Shown here: positions 47,391-58,578 of the stretch, piece after piece
How positions within the stretch are numbered: the first letter of the stretch is position 1
Layout: each line of letters opens with the position of its first letter
The notes under the pieces: generated by a model
Database searches by the model: none
What the model was told of the DNA's origin: nothing
The model's input: only the letters and a program-made list of their open reading frames with translations
Position numbers and translations under genes: made by a program
Assembly: GCA_032433765.1 (NCBI GenBank)
Contig: JAVIAB010000024.1
Span: forward strand, 11,721,821 to 11,785,820
Source of the DNA: Megaustenia siamemsis
Lineage: Eukaryota > Mollusca > Gastropoda > Stylommatophora > Ariophantidae
Direction: 5' to 3'
DNA: 64,000 nt

Positions 47391-47849
47391 AGGATCGCTG
47401 TAAATATTTTACTTTATTTGCCTCAAACACTTCTCTGTGGAATTGATATTCAACATCTCTTCATATAAAAGCAACAGCAAAAATAACAAAGAAGCAGGGT
47501 AAATGTGAATTCAATCTACTTTAAATGTCTTTTTATGAAAATATGACTACAAAAGAAAGATTCACTACCACTAGAATGACCCATCACAGAAGAATGCTGA
47601 ATGTAACAAGAAGGTTTGACATACAATGACAAAGATATTAAAAAGAAAAGTAGATGTCAGACCAATTTTGAGTTTCATTCAAAAACAAGAAATTAATAAT
47701 TTTTACATAGCATCAAAAGCATCAGATGAAACAGCAAAAAAAATAAAACAGTATCCAACAGCAATCAGATGAAACAGTAAAATAAAATAAAAAAGATTAC
47801 CTCTAAGATGGTTCAGTAAAATTTCAAATAAGAAAATTTATTTCAACAA

Positions 47850-48940
47850 GTTAAGTGGCAAAGAACTAAAATCCCCACTTTATATTGGATTCATAGATTA
47901 CGAAAAGGCATTTGATAGTTTAGACAGAAGAATGCTTTGGAAGTTGCTGAGTCATTCACGGAATCCCCATAAAGTTTATTAATAAAAACATTGTATGAAG
48001 GAATGAAATGTAGTGTGGTGCATGAAGGACAGCTTACAGAAGCATTTGAAATAAGAACAGGAGTAAGGCAGGGATGCCTTCTGTCTCCATTTCTCTTTCT
48101 ACTGGCCATAGATTGGATTATGAAAATAGCTCAAAACAACAGAAATGGAATCCAGTGGTCACTGACCAAGCAACTTGATTTAGACTTTGCTGATGACATA
48201 GCTCTCCTATCACACAGCCATCAACAGATGCAGGATAAAATGAGCATACTTGATGAGAGATCACAACAGCTAGGACTGAAGATTAATAGAGATAAGACCA
48301 ACATTATGAGAATTAATACAGTTAGCAATAACCAAATAAAACTAGGAGAATACCTCTATTAGATGTACAATCTTACATATGTCTGGGCAGTAAAATAAAG
48401 AGGGAGGAACAGAAAATGATACCAAAATAAGGATATCAAAAGCAAGAGAAGCTTTCATTGCACTGGGAAACATGGAAATCCAAAGAAATTAGGTTAAATA
48501 CAAAAATAAAACTTTTCAACTCAAATGTTAAGGCGGTCCTATTATATGGATGTGAAACATGGAGAACAACAAAATTTACAATCACGAAGATACAGACTTT
48601 CATTAATGGATGATTACGCAGAATAAAAGGATGGAAATGGCAGGACAAAATCACTAACATAAAATTACGGAGCCAAACACCAGTGCATAAAGAGATACAG
48701 CGAAGACGATGGATAGGACACACACTACGGAAGCCAACTGAGAGTATTACACAACAGGCCCTTTTTTGGAATCCCCCATGGGAAAAGAAATAGGAAGACC
48801 AAGGAATTCTTTGAGAAGACAGATAGAAGCAGAGATGAATATGACGGGGAAGACATGGACTGATCTTAAAAGAAAGACAAGAAACGGAACGACTTGGAAA
48901 GTGTTTGTTGAAGACCTATGCTCAACAGGGAGCTAAAAAT
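47850..48940 (+). pseudogene. Family C RTE-like RT, 3' part (copy 1)
   Basis: Plus strand. YWIHRLRKGI-type palm remnant in shifted frames (Asp box near 47890: GFIDYEKAFDSLDRRMLW), then an open frame IRTGVRQGCLLSPFLFLLAI, LDLDFADDIALLSHSHQQMQ with the catalytic FADD (near 48187), and LGLKINRDKTNIMRI. After the stop at 48360 the tail continues in broken frames (RRRWIGHTLRKP-type sequence near 48705, FGIPHGKRNRKTKEFFEKTD near 48770). Confidence 0.85.
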
Positions 48941-49424
48941 GTAGTAGAAAGATTACATTCGTCTCCAAGTTTAATAAATTATACTTGTGACAGAGAAAAC
49001 AACTAACGTAGCAGTATTTGCAAACATTTACAGAGACAGACAATATGTGGGGGAAGGTGTTTGCTAACCCTAAATAATAATGGGTATCTTGTTAACGTGA
49101 ATCGTCAAATTCATGTTGGGAACTTCATGTTTTCATTACTGTCCACGTATTACACCACAGAAACCTCTCCTAACTGCTGTTACAATAGACTGTTTTGTAA
49201 GATTAAATCGTGAAAAGAAATAAGAAAAATAATATTACTGGAATGACTTATATACTACTAATAATAATAATGAAAATAATAATAATAAAAATTTTTCATC
49301 ATCATCCTGAGCAATGTCCTTCCACAATCTTCTATCTACAGTGCATGGTATCATTTCCGTTGTTGACTGTTTTCCATGCCATGACACCAAACTATCCTGT
49401 ATTGAAAATAAAGAGATAAGAAAA
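48941..49424. other. No recognised feature
   Basis: AT-rich spacer with an (AATAAT)-like run near 49255-49295. Confidence 0.4.
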
Positions 49425-50065
49425 AATTATGAGATTTAAAGCAGTTTGCAAAAAAACAAAAATAGGAGAAATACCTCTACTAAACATACAATCTTACATA
49501 TATCTGGACAGTAATATAGACAAAGAGGAAGGAACAGAAAATGATACCAAAATAAGGATATCAAAAGCAAGAGGAGTATTTCTTCCGCTGAGAAACACAT
49601 GTAAGTCCTAAAGAAATTAGGTTAAATACTAAAATAAAAATTTTCAACTCCAATGTTAAGTTAGTCTTATTATAAGACTGCAAAACATGGAGAACAACAA
49701 AAATTACAATCATGAAGATACAGACTTTCATTAATGGATGTTTACGCAGAATAGAAGGATGTGAATGGCAGGACAAAATCACTAACAAAGAATTATGGAA
49801 ATGTACCAGAGATACAGCGATGATGATGGTGCTGGATAGGACACACACTGCGGAAACCAGCTGAGAGTATTTCACAACAGGTCCTTTTTTTGGAATCCCC
49901 AGGGGAAAAGACAAAGAGGAAGACCAAAGAATTCTTTGTGAAGACAGATAGAAGCAGAGATGAAGATATTAGGGAAAACTTGGAATGATCTTAAAAGAAT
50001 GGTAAGAAACAGAACATCTTGGAAAGTGTTTGTTGAAGACCTATGCTCCACAGGGAGCTGAAAGG
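49425..50065 (+). pseudogene. Family C RT tail (copy 2)
   Basis: Repeats the C-terminal part of the previous copy (YLDSNIDKEEGTENDTKIRI, then SKARGVFLPLRN) and the same tail with stops. It ends near CTATGCTCCACAGGGAGC, the end of the RTE-type ORF. Confidence 0.85.
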
Positions 50066-50089
50066 TAGAATAAGTTAAATGCCACAGAA

Positions 50090-50430
50090 GTGAAATGTGT
50101 CAGATAAATCATGGGAGCCAGCTTGACAGACAAAATCAGAAGTTAAGAACTAGGTTTGGGAACACCTCCAAAGAAGAATATATAATTTAACAATGAATTC
50201 AATAGGCTATGAATCAAGACAGAAACAACCAAACACAATCCATACAGTTATTAACAAATGCTATAAAATAAAAAAACCAAGAGGATGCTCTCAAATATGT
50301 TGGATAGACAGAATATTAAAAAATGTGAAACCTTAAGAGGAAATGAAAGATCAAAATTGTGTATAAACTATTTCTCACCTCGATGTGAAAATTAAATAAG
50401 GAAGGAAAGAAGAGGCAGAAGAAACGTACT
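50090..50430 (+). pseudogene. Diverged family A-like RT tail
   Basis: GGGAGCCAGCTTGACAGACAA (ASLTDKIR), TTGGGAACACCTCCAAAGAA, and KPRGCSQICWIDRILKNV near 50275-50330 correspond to the C-terminal block of family A. No intact frame. Confidence 0.6.
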
Positions 50431-50722
50431 ACTTATTATAAATGAAGCAAACTACAGACCGTGTCAAGAACACTCTTTACCATCAAAACTGTAAAATACA
50501 GGTGAAGAGGAACAGAGTTGAGGCAGGGTTGCCAACTGCCGTCGGTGTCAATCCGCTAGACTGGAGCCAAAAATCCGCGATTTTCCGCCAGATTTTCCAA
50601 AAATATTTCCAGAGTTTATTACTTAGGAAACTTGCATTAAATTATTATTATTACGCATCTCCAAACCAAATGGGAGAGTAAATTTAAAAAAATTATTATT
50701 TTGATTTGTAACAGCACAACTA

Positions 50723-52725
50723 TCTATCTATCTATTGACCTTTCGAGCCGTAACCGGCCCATAGGGCGTAGACCAAGATACACCTTCTCCTATATGAATT
50801 TTTGTTCTAGCAGTTTTCTTTTAAAGATATTTTATCAAATCTCGCCATCTGTCTCTGTTCTGTGCAAGCAGTTCTATCTCATTGAGGGAGCCGATTCCTG
50901 CTGCTCTTGCCTCTCTCATCAATGTTCTTCTCAGTGTCTCCCTGGGTCTTCCTCTTTTTCTTTTACCTGTTGTTTCCCATATGAGGGCTTGCTTTGCTAT
51001 TCGATTATTATCTCTTCTCATCACATGTCCAACGTATGACCATCGTCTTTTCTTTATTACTGAAGATATTAGTGGTTGATTGGCGATTTCTCTAATTTCC
51101 TCGTTTGTTTTGAATTCGTTCCATTCTATACCAAGTATTTTCCTTAGACATTTATTTTCGAATGCGTTCAACTTTGTTTCTATATCTCTTGTTGTTTTCC
51201 AGCTTTCACACGCATACGTAAGGGTTGATAGTACATTTGATTTGAATAGCCTAAGTTTTGTGTTTGTGCTAATGAGTTTTGATTTCCACAACTTTTCAAG
51301 GCTTCTGAAAGACATTGCTGCTTTAGCCAGTCTGATTCTAATTTCTTTGCTCGTATCCCCTTCTCGATCAATGTGACTTCCAAGATAGATGAAGTGATCG
51401 ATCTCTTCTACTGGTTTGTTTTCCATGTATATTTTGTCACTTGTTGGAATTAAACTTTTCATGACTTTAGTCTTTTCATGATTGACCTCAAGCCCAATTT
51501 TGCTGGCTATTGATGATAGTTCATTTGTGTTTTCCTGCATCGTTTTTATCTGATTGCTGATGAGAACTATGTCATCAGCAAAGTCCAGGTCCTCCAAATG
51601 GTCTCCTTGTATCCATTCGATGCCTTTATTACCAGTGCAGCATTTCTTCATTATGAAGTCCATAACAATTCCAAATAACAAGGGCGATAAAATACATCCT
51701 TGTTTAACCCCAGTTTCTATTGGGAAACATTCGCTCAGTCCTTCCTCTGTTCGAACTGCACATGTGTAACCATCATACATGTCTTTGATAATATTTATGA
51801 TTTTTGATGGTAAGCCATATTGCTTCAGAATTTTCCACAAAGAATCTCTATGAATACTATCAAATGCTTTTTTGAAGTCGATGAAGTTAAGTACAAAAGG
51901 TTTTTGCTTTTCAATGTGTTCCTCCAATATAAGTCGTAGAGTGAAAATGTGGTCAAGACAGCTTCTCCCTTTTCTAAACCCAGCCTGTTCTTCACGCATT
52001 ACTGTATCTATTGAATCCTTTATTCTATTTAGGATGATTTTACAGAATAATTTTGAGGCAACTGACAAAAGTGTCACGCCTCTCCAATTGTTACAATCTC
52101 TAAGATTGCCCTTTTTTGGGATCTTAACAATGATTCCTTTTTTCCATTTATGAGGCGTCTTCTCTGTTTTCCAAATGATGTTGAACATTTTTTGGAGATG
52201 TATTAAATTATGGCTATCAATTGCCTTGAGGATCTCAGCTGTTAACTTATCCTCTCCAGCAGCCTTGTTATTGGTCATTAGCTTTAAGGTGGTTTCTATT
52301 TCACTCAAGGTGAAGTCATCTAAATTTACATCTAATTCTGCTGCTGGTGTTTCAGCTTCAAAATCTATTAAACTGTGAGGTAGTGGACGGTTAAGAATTT
52401 CTTTGAAGTGTTCCGCCCAACGGGCTTTTATGTCTGCGCTTGTTGTTAGCATTAATCCAGATTTGTCTAGAATTGGTGTTCCACTGGATGTATAGGTGTT
52501 TGTCAGCATCTTTTGTACAGTATAAAGAGTTCTGCTGTCTCCTGTAATTGCAGCTGTCTCTGCTTTCTCTGCCAAGTTGTCTATATAAGCTCTTGTATCT
52601 CTTCTTGCCGAACTTTTCACTTTGTTGTCTAATTCTTTGTATGTTGCTTTTGCCAGAATAAGTTAAATGCCAACAGTGCTGACAAAGCTAGATGCTCTAT
52701 ATACAGTACACATGTTGCCTCTGGC
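50723..52725 (-). mobile_element. Longest RTE-like copy, 13-bp TSD
   Basis: AACAGCACAACTA flanks it perfectly (50710-50722 and 52726-52738). The 3' end is a (TATC)n tail on the left. The ORF covers 50821-52620. At the 5' end about 65 bp (52661-52725) does not continue the element frame and looks like filler. The endonuclease domain is missing by 5' truncation. Confidence 0.92.
50821..52620 (-). CDS. RTE-like reverse transcriptase, open 599 codons, 5' truncated
   Basis: Polymerase of a non-LTR element that copies its own RNA at a nicked target. In order: an N-terminal linker (residues 1-100), RT block MTNNKAAGEDKLTAEILKA, RGVTLLSVASKLFCKIILNR, GFRKGRSCLDHIFTL, palm Asp in NFIDFKKAFDSIH, GVKQGCILSPLLF, catalytic LDFADDIVLIS, then thumb and C-terminal tail with WSYVGHVMRRDN and GKRKRGRPRETLRR. 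No apurinic endonuclease domain precedes it, because the copy is truncated. The first Met is arbitrary, since reading extends upstream (LAKATYKELDNK). The frame has no stop, so the insertion is recent, but it cannot move by itself. Confidence 0.9.
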   Translation of the reverse strand: MKSSARRDTRAYIDNLAEKAETAAITGDSRTLYTVQKMLTNTYTSSGTPILDKSGLMLTTSADIKARWAEHFKEILNRPLPHSLIDFEAETPAAELDVNLDDFTLSEIETTLKLMTNNKAAGEDKLTAEILKAIDSHNLIHLQKMFNIIWKTEKTPHKWKKGIIVKIPKKGNLRDCNNWRGVTLLSVASKLFCKIILNRIKDSIDTVMREEQAGFRKGRSCLDHIFTLRLILEEHIEKQKPFVLNFIDFKKAFDSIHRDSLWKILKQYGLPSKIINIIKDMYDGYTCAVRTEEGLSECFPIETGVKQGCILSPLLFGIVMDFIMKKCCTGNKGIEWIQGDHLEDLDFADDIVLISNQIKTMQENTNELSSIASKIGLEVNHEKTKVMKSLIPTSDKIYMENKPVEEIDHFIYLGSHIDREGDTSKEIRIRLAKAAMSFRSLEKLWKSKLISTNTKLRLFKSNVLSTLTYACESWKTTRDIETKLNAFENKCLRKILGIEWNEFKTNEEIREIANQPLISSVIKKRRWSYVGHVMRRDNNRIAKQALIWETTGKRKRGRPRETLRRTLMREARAAGIGSLNEIELLAQNRDRWRDLIKYL

Positions 52726-52755
52726 AACAGCACAACTACAACTATATTAAAACAT

Positions 52756-53873
52756 TGAGTTATTTGCGGGTCATCATCATTGCACTCCGAACATGTCCAT
52801 AGGTGCTCAGATCCCCTCCTCAGCAATTCCCTCAGTGTCCAGCGACTGACGACTCCAGTTCTATGTTGGTTGATAAGTCTTCTTACACGGCCACTAAGTG
52901 TCTCATTTCTGGCTGTGCCCAACTTAACTCCCATTTCCATCATCCGAAGAAGTGACATGCTCTTCCTATATCTCGGAGGGCATTGATGATGTCCGCCCGA
53001 TCCATTGGTTGCCAGTCCTCAATGACAGCACAGCTAGCCAACCTGTCCGCCCTTTCATTTCCCCGTACTCCCGCATGTCCAGGGACATAGACAAAGGTGA
53101 CCTTACGTATTTTGGATTTCTGCAACGACTCTACGCATTGCATGCATACAGAGCCCGCCTCCACTTTTATCATGCTCATCGAATCACTCAGTATACGTGC
53201 GTGGGTGTAGTCTTGTGACTCTAACCATTTGAATGCCTTGGTCACTGCCATCGCCTCCATTTTCATGCTACTCGTCACGACGTATGCACCACTGTCTTCC
53301 TTGACTATTCTGCCTGCCGGGCGTGCTGTAAATGCCCATGCACTTCTTTGGTGTCGTCTTACAGATCTGTATGTATAGATGACTGCATCTTTCTCATCAG
53401 TGTTATCACAAATGAGACCGTTGACCTCAGCATTAACCACGACCGGGTTCTGTTCCCTACTTTTCCTGTCGAATGTGACAATACACGAGAAAGTCCCCTT
53501 GAATGACGTAGGCACCGGTATCCACTCCTCACCAACACTGATATTGGTAAGCCCACAGACCTGTTTGATGACATCTTCTGCTCGGCCCACCCATGATTTG
53601 CCTCTTTTTAGCCTGTCACCTTTCTCTGTGTTGAGCACGTGGTGCAATGGATGCTCTGTATCTGTACTAATCTTCAGGTATGCTCGTGCTCTCCAGATCT
53701 TGATTCTGTCATCCATGGTTAGAAAGTCAAGAAGATACCTCATTGCTACACAGGGAGTGTCCCTCGTACATCCCAGGATAACGCGCATGGCTTCATTTTG
53801 TATTTTCTTCAGCCTATCAATTTGAGTCGTACTGACAGTAAGAATTGCCAGGGCACATTCGATAGGTGCGATA
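52756..53873 (-). mobile_element. Family E 3' end with RNase H, 13-bp TSD
   Basis: TATATTAA(A/T)ACAT flanks it (52743-52755, 53874-53886, one mismatch). The 282-codon minus frame (52940-53788) holds the connection domain (GCTRDTPCVAMRYLLDFLTM) and an RNase H domain. SSMKMEAMAV gives the Glu, ILSDSMSMIK the second Asp, and VPGHAGVRGNERADRLA the His/Asp block. The first Asp is missing: the usual YTDGS is YTYRS. The final 180 bp contain the 3' end ending CCCGCAAATAACTC. Confidence 0.88.
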
Positions 53874-53893
53874 TATATTAATACATGTAGAAA

Positions 53894-54115
53894 CTAACTT
53901 AATTTGGCAACATAAAAATAATTTGAAAGACAAAGAAATTGCAAAGTGTCCAGTTTTCGTGAAGAGGAAAATGCAACGTTGGCCGACTGATGCTTCTTTG
54001 ATTTGCTGTGAGAAAGATCATCACAATGTTTCGATGCCAAAACACATTTGTAAAACTTGCATCTAGCTTTGTCAGCACTATCAGGGACTTCTAAGATCCA
54101 ATCTGTAAGGTCCAC
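53894..54115 (-). pseudogene. BED-like zinc-finger fragment of the hAT-like element
   Basis: Minus frame: DWILEVPDSADKARCKFYKC, then HCDDLSHSKSKKHQSA. The Trp, the Cys-x2-Cys-type start and the H-x(4-5)-H ending fit a BED/hAT-type finger. The second Cys appears as Tyr in CKFY (C-K-F-Y-K-C). The rest of a transposase is not found, consistent with a deletion derivative. Confidence 0.6.
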
Positions 54116-54394
54116 TTCATTTAGCCCACTCTTTACGAAATCGTTGCTGATATTAAAGTGTCATATCTTTATGTTGTAATGTGAATGTACGTTGCTGATA
54201 GTTAAAGCCACATGTATAATATGGAATTACCAAAAATGGTAACTCTCTTATAGCGGGAAGGCGTTGAACCTACACAATTTGAAATAAATATGGACTTGAT
54301 ATTCATGTAGAAAGAAACACGTTGCTGAACACTCACACTGACTCTAAACAAATCCTCAGTTTGAAACATTAGATTTGCTAATTAATGATGACAT

Positions 54395-54753
54395 CTATCT
54401 ATCTATTGACCTTTCGAGCCGTAACCGGCCCATAGGGCGTAGACCAAGATACACCTTCTCCTATATGAATTTTTGTTCTAGCAGTTTTCTTTTAAAGATA
54501 TTTTATCAAATCTCGCCATCTGTCTCTGTTCTGTGCAAGCAGTTCTATCTCATTGAGGGAGCCGATTCCTGCTGCTCTTGCCTCTCTCATCAATGTTCTT
54601 CTCAGTGTCTCCCTGGGTCTTCCTCTTTTTCTTTTACCTGTTGTTTCCCATATGAGGGCTTGCTTTGCTATTCAATTATTATCTCTTCTCATCACATGTC
54701 CAACGTATGACCATCGTCTTTTCTTTATTACTGAAGATATTACTTTTACCGTG
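54395..54753 (-). mobile_element. RTE-like 3' fragment with 12-bp TSD
   Basis: TAATGATGACAT is repeated exactly at 54383-54394 and 54754-54765. The fragment is nearly identical to the 3' end of 50723-52725 and ends with about 11 bp (CTTTTACCGTG) that do not belong to the element. Confidence 0.93.
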
Positions 54754-55134
54754 TAATGATGACATACTTGACTATAAATCCTCAGTTCTCCTACAATTTA
54801 TTTCCAAAGTAGAAAAGTTTCAGTTTCAAACCGAAAGTCTTTACTACAATGCTCTACTAAATTTTCTATTGGTCAGAATGAAAGTGATATAATGACGTAG
54901 TACGTGCATAATTTCACATGTCACACAAGCGCTACAGACGCTCTTAGTTTGTGTTTTGACCATGATAAGGCTAATTTTAGTCGATTATCGTGATAAAAAA
55001 ATCCGTGATTTGCCGCTGTCATTCAAAATAAATCCGCTAGAAATTCCGCCAGGCGGATTCATTATTTTTTGGCCGCTTGACGCTGCTCCATTTCCGCTAG
55101 ATCTAATGGAAAATCCGCTAAGTTGGCAACCCTG

Positions 55135-55384
55135 GTAGCAGGGTAGTTCTTTCCTCTCTCATTTGATTTAACCAATGAGGAAAGATATAGTTTGTGGCCA
55201 CACCATTTTTGTGTTATTGATTATTACTGCAAAGTTGCCATCATTATTAATACGAAGTACCATGTTTGCTGGGGTAGGTGATCATATCTCTCCATAACTT
55301 TCTATATCTGTAGTTTTTTTTTTCTTTTTTGACTAACAAATAGAGCATTTCTGAAATTGTCTTGCATCTATTCTCTATTTTAGC
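55135..55384. other. No recognised feature
   Basis: Flank of the hAT-like element; starts with GTAGCAGGGTAG and becomes T-rich. Confidence 0.35.
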
Positions 55385-57705
55385 CCTAATGGCTACCTAC
55401 TACAATTTTTCCAGTTGTCTTATAACTGTCACAAATAAATCACAGCTGTCACAAAATATCCCAGCTGTACCAAAATATACCAGCTGTAATAAAATAATAT
55501 TCCAGCAGTCAAAATATATGTCAGTTCACACAAAATATCCCAGCTGTAACAAAATATTGCATTTGTCACAAAATACCCCAGCTGTCACAAAATACTGCAG
55601 CTGTCACAAAATACCACAAAAATAACAAATTATCCCAGGTGTCACAAAATATCTTAGTTCTCATAAAATATGTCAGCAGTTACAAAATATCAAAGTTGTC
55701 ACAAAGTATTAAAGTTGTCACAAAATATCTCAGTTGTCACAAAATATCTCAGCTGTCACAAAATATCTCAGCTGTCACAAAATATCCCAGCTGTCACAAA
55801 ATATCCCAAATGTCACAAAATATCCCAAATGTTGTAAAATATCCCAGATGCCACAAAATACCTCAGCTGTCACAAAATATCCCAGCTGTAATAAAATATC
55901 TCAGTTGTGAGAAAATATCCCAGCTGTAACAGAGTATCCCAGTCATAACAAAATATTCCAGCTGTTACAAAATATATAATTTGTCACAAAATATTCCAGC
56001 TATCACAAAATATTCCAGCTGTCACAAAATATCTCAGTTATCATAAAATATCCCAGATGTCACATAAATATCCCAGCAGTAACAAAATATCCCAGCTGTC
56101 ACAAAATATCCCAACTGTCACAAACTATCTGAGTTGTCACAAAATATCAAAGCTGTAACACAATATTTCAGTTGTCAGAAAATATCCCACATGCAACAAA
56201 GTAACCCAGTGGTAAAAAAATATTCCAGCTGTCATGAAATATTCCAGCTGTCATGAAATATTCCAGCTGTCATGAAATATTCCAGCTGTCATAAAATATT
56301 TCAGTTGTCACAAAATGTCTTAATTATCATAAAATATCCCAGCTTTCACAAAATCATCCAGCTGTCACAAAGTATTTCAGTTGTCACAAAATGTCACAGC
56401 AATAACAAAATATCCCGGTAGTAAAAAAACATCTCCGCTGTCATAAAATATCTCTGCTGCAACAAAATGTCACAGTTGTTACAAAATGTTACAGCTGTAA
56501 CAAAAAATCCCAGCTGTCATAAAACATCCAAGCTGCCACAAATAGCACAGTTGTCACAAATTATCTCAGTTGTCACAAAATATCCCAGCTGTAACAAAAT
56601 ATATCAGTTGTCAGAAAATATCCCAGCTGCAACAGATTATCCCAGTCATAAAAACTATTCTAGCTGTTACAAAATATTTCATTTGTCACAAAATGTCACA
56701 GCAGTAACAAAATGTACCAGCAGTAACAAAATAATGCAGCTCTAACAAAATATCCCAATTGTAACAAAATATACAATTTGTCATAAAATATACCACCTGT
56801 ACCACAATATCCCAGCTGTAATAAAAAATATTCCAGCAGTCAAAATATATATCAGTTCACATAAAATATCCCAACTGTAGCAAAATATCCCAGCTGTCAC
56901 AAAATTTTCCAGCTGTCACAAAATATCTCAGTTATCACAAAATATCCCAGCTGTCACAAAATAACTAATTTGTCACAAAATATCTCAGTTGTCACAAAAT
57001 ATCCCAGCTGTCACAAGATATCAAAGCTGTAACACACATATTGTGTTGTCAAAAAATATACCACATGCAACAAAATATCCCTTGTGGTATAAAAATATTC
57101 CAGCTGTCACAAAATGTCACAGCAGTAACAAATTATCCCAGCAGGAACAAAATATCCTGGCTGTACCAAAATATCCATGCTGTAATAAAATATATTCCAG
57201 CAGTCAAAATAAATCACAGTTCACACAAAATATCCCAGCTGTCAAAGAATATCTCATTTGTCACAAAATATCACAGCTATCACAAAATATCTCAGTTATC
57301 ACAAAATATCCCAGATGTCACAAAACATCCAAGATGTCACAAAAACCCCAGCAGTCACAAAATATATCAGCTGTAATAAAAAATATTCCAACAGTCAAAA
57401 AAATATATATCAGTTCACATAAAATACCCCAACTGTAGCAAAATATCTCATTTGTCACAAAATATTAAAGTTGTAACAAAATATCTCAGTTGTAACAAAA
57501 TATCTCAGTTGTCACAAAGTATTTCAGTTGTCACAAAGTATTTCAGTTGTCACAGAACATCACAGCATTAACTAAATATCCCAGTTGTAACAAAACATCC
57601 CCTCTGTCACAAAATATCCTAGCTGCAATAAAACATCCCAGCTGTCACTAAATATCTCAGCTGTCACAAAATATCCCACTGTCACAAAATATCCCAGTTG
57701 TTCCC
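55385..57705 (+). repeat. 19-bp minisatellite rich in CAGCTG
   Basis: More than 100 units of AAAATATC(C/T)CAGCTGTCAC and variants, period mostly 19 bp. The repeat core makes CAGCTG, an E-box hexamer, recur many times. Forward ORFs here (for example 56989-57438) repeat SHKISQLSQN-type peptides and are by-products. Confidence 0.93.
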
Positions 57706-57769
57706 CTCTCCTGACATGACTCCAAGTGATGAATGTCTCCTGATGTTGGAAATTAGCTTTCAGTTTTGA

Positions 57770-58150
57770 TTTGGCCTCTTTTAGAACATCCTAATTACTC
57801 TTTTAGAACATTCTAATTACTCTTTTAGAATATCCCCATCACTCTTTTATAACATTCACATTACTCTTTTAGAATACCCTTGATACTTTTTTATTTAGAA
57901 TATCCCCATTACTCTTTTAGAACATCCACATTACTCTTTTAGAACATCCAGATTACTCTTTTAGAACATCCAGATTACTCTTTTAGAATATCCCCGTTAG
58001 TCTTTCCGAATATCCCTTTAGTCTTTTAGAACACCCTCGTTACTCTTTTAGAACATCCTAATTACTCTTTTAGAATATCCCCGTTACTCTTTCAGAATAT
58101 CGCTTTAGTCTTTTAGAATACCCTCATTACTCTTTTAGAACATCCTCATC
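57770..58150 (+). repeat. 22-bp minisatellite
   Basis: About 16 units of TTACTCTTTTAGAACATCC plus 2-4 variable bases, directly after the end of the FBXL7-like gene (minus strand). Confidence 0.92.
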
Positions 58151-58207
58151 TATTACAAAATTTGGATACAACTCAAAAGAACAAAATTAATATAATAAGC
58201 TGCTTTA

Positions 58208-58578
58208 TAGAATTGTTGGATTTTTGTGTTCTGTGGTTGCTCTCTTGCATTACTTTCTAACCATAGCATATGCATCAGGGGACAGACAACAATCCTGGAC
58301 ATACAGCTGCTGAAATGAAGAGTACCTATAAGCAATCATCACTATTCCTTTGTCTGTTGTTACATCACATGACTTCATCTCAAGTTTATGCAGACTTGGA
58401 CAATGCATAGATAAGGCATACAGTCCATTGTCTGTTATGTCACATTTACCTATGTCCAACGAGCAAAGTCTTGAGCAGTTTTGTGCCAGATAATCCAAGC
58501 CAATGTCTGAGATAGCCTCACAGCACCAAGCGTTGAAGTAGCATAGCTTGTTGTAGTTCTTAGTAATGTGAATGACCC
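58208..58578 (-). pseudogene. FBXL7-like terminal exon with an in-frame stop
   Basis: F-box/LRR proteins of the FBXL7 type are substrate receptors of SCF ubiquitin ligases; leucine-rich repeats bind the substrate. The minus frame gives the last repeats: NKLCYFNAWCCEAISDIGLD, YLAQNCSRLCSLDIGKCDIT, HCPSLHKLEMKSCDVTTDKG and LYVQDCCLSPDAYAMVRK. Then TAA (58250-58252) occurs where FBXL7 proteins have a residue before CKR. The same frame continues CKRATTEHKNPTIL to the natural stop at 58205-58207, matching the conserved family ending. The loss is therefore a single nonsense codon removing about 14 residues. The acceptor AG is at 58579-58580 (CCAAG). Either a pseudogene, a truncated allele or a sequencing error. 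Confidence 0.83.

Larger units (their letters stand above)
50524..55134 (-). mobile_element. hAT-like element, ~1.1 kb without its three nested insertions
   Basis: Left end CAGGGTTGCCAACT (50524-50537) and right end AGTTGGCAACCCTG (55121-55134) are perfect 14-bp inverted repeats of the CAGGG type used by hAT elements. TCCGC/GCGGA motifs are repeated in both subterminal regions. The flanking 8-mers, AGTTGAGG and GTAGCAGG, are only weakly alike, so the TSD is decayed or the ends are not from one event. Subtracting the insertions at 50723-52725, 52756-53873 and 54395-54753 leaves about 1.1 kb with a BED-finger-like fragment on minus. Confidence 0.7.

Noticed and set aside
53379..53825. Plus-strand ORFs across the family E and RTE copies
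   Set aside because: They are antisense shadows of RT/RNase H frames on minus.
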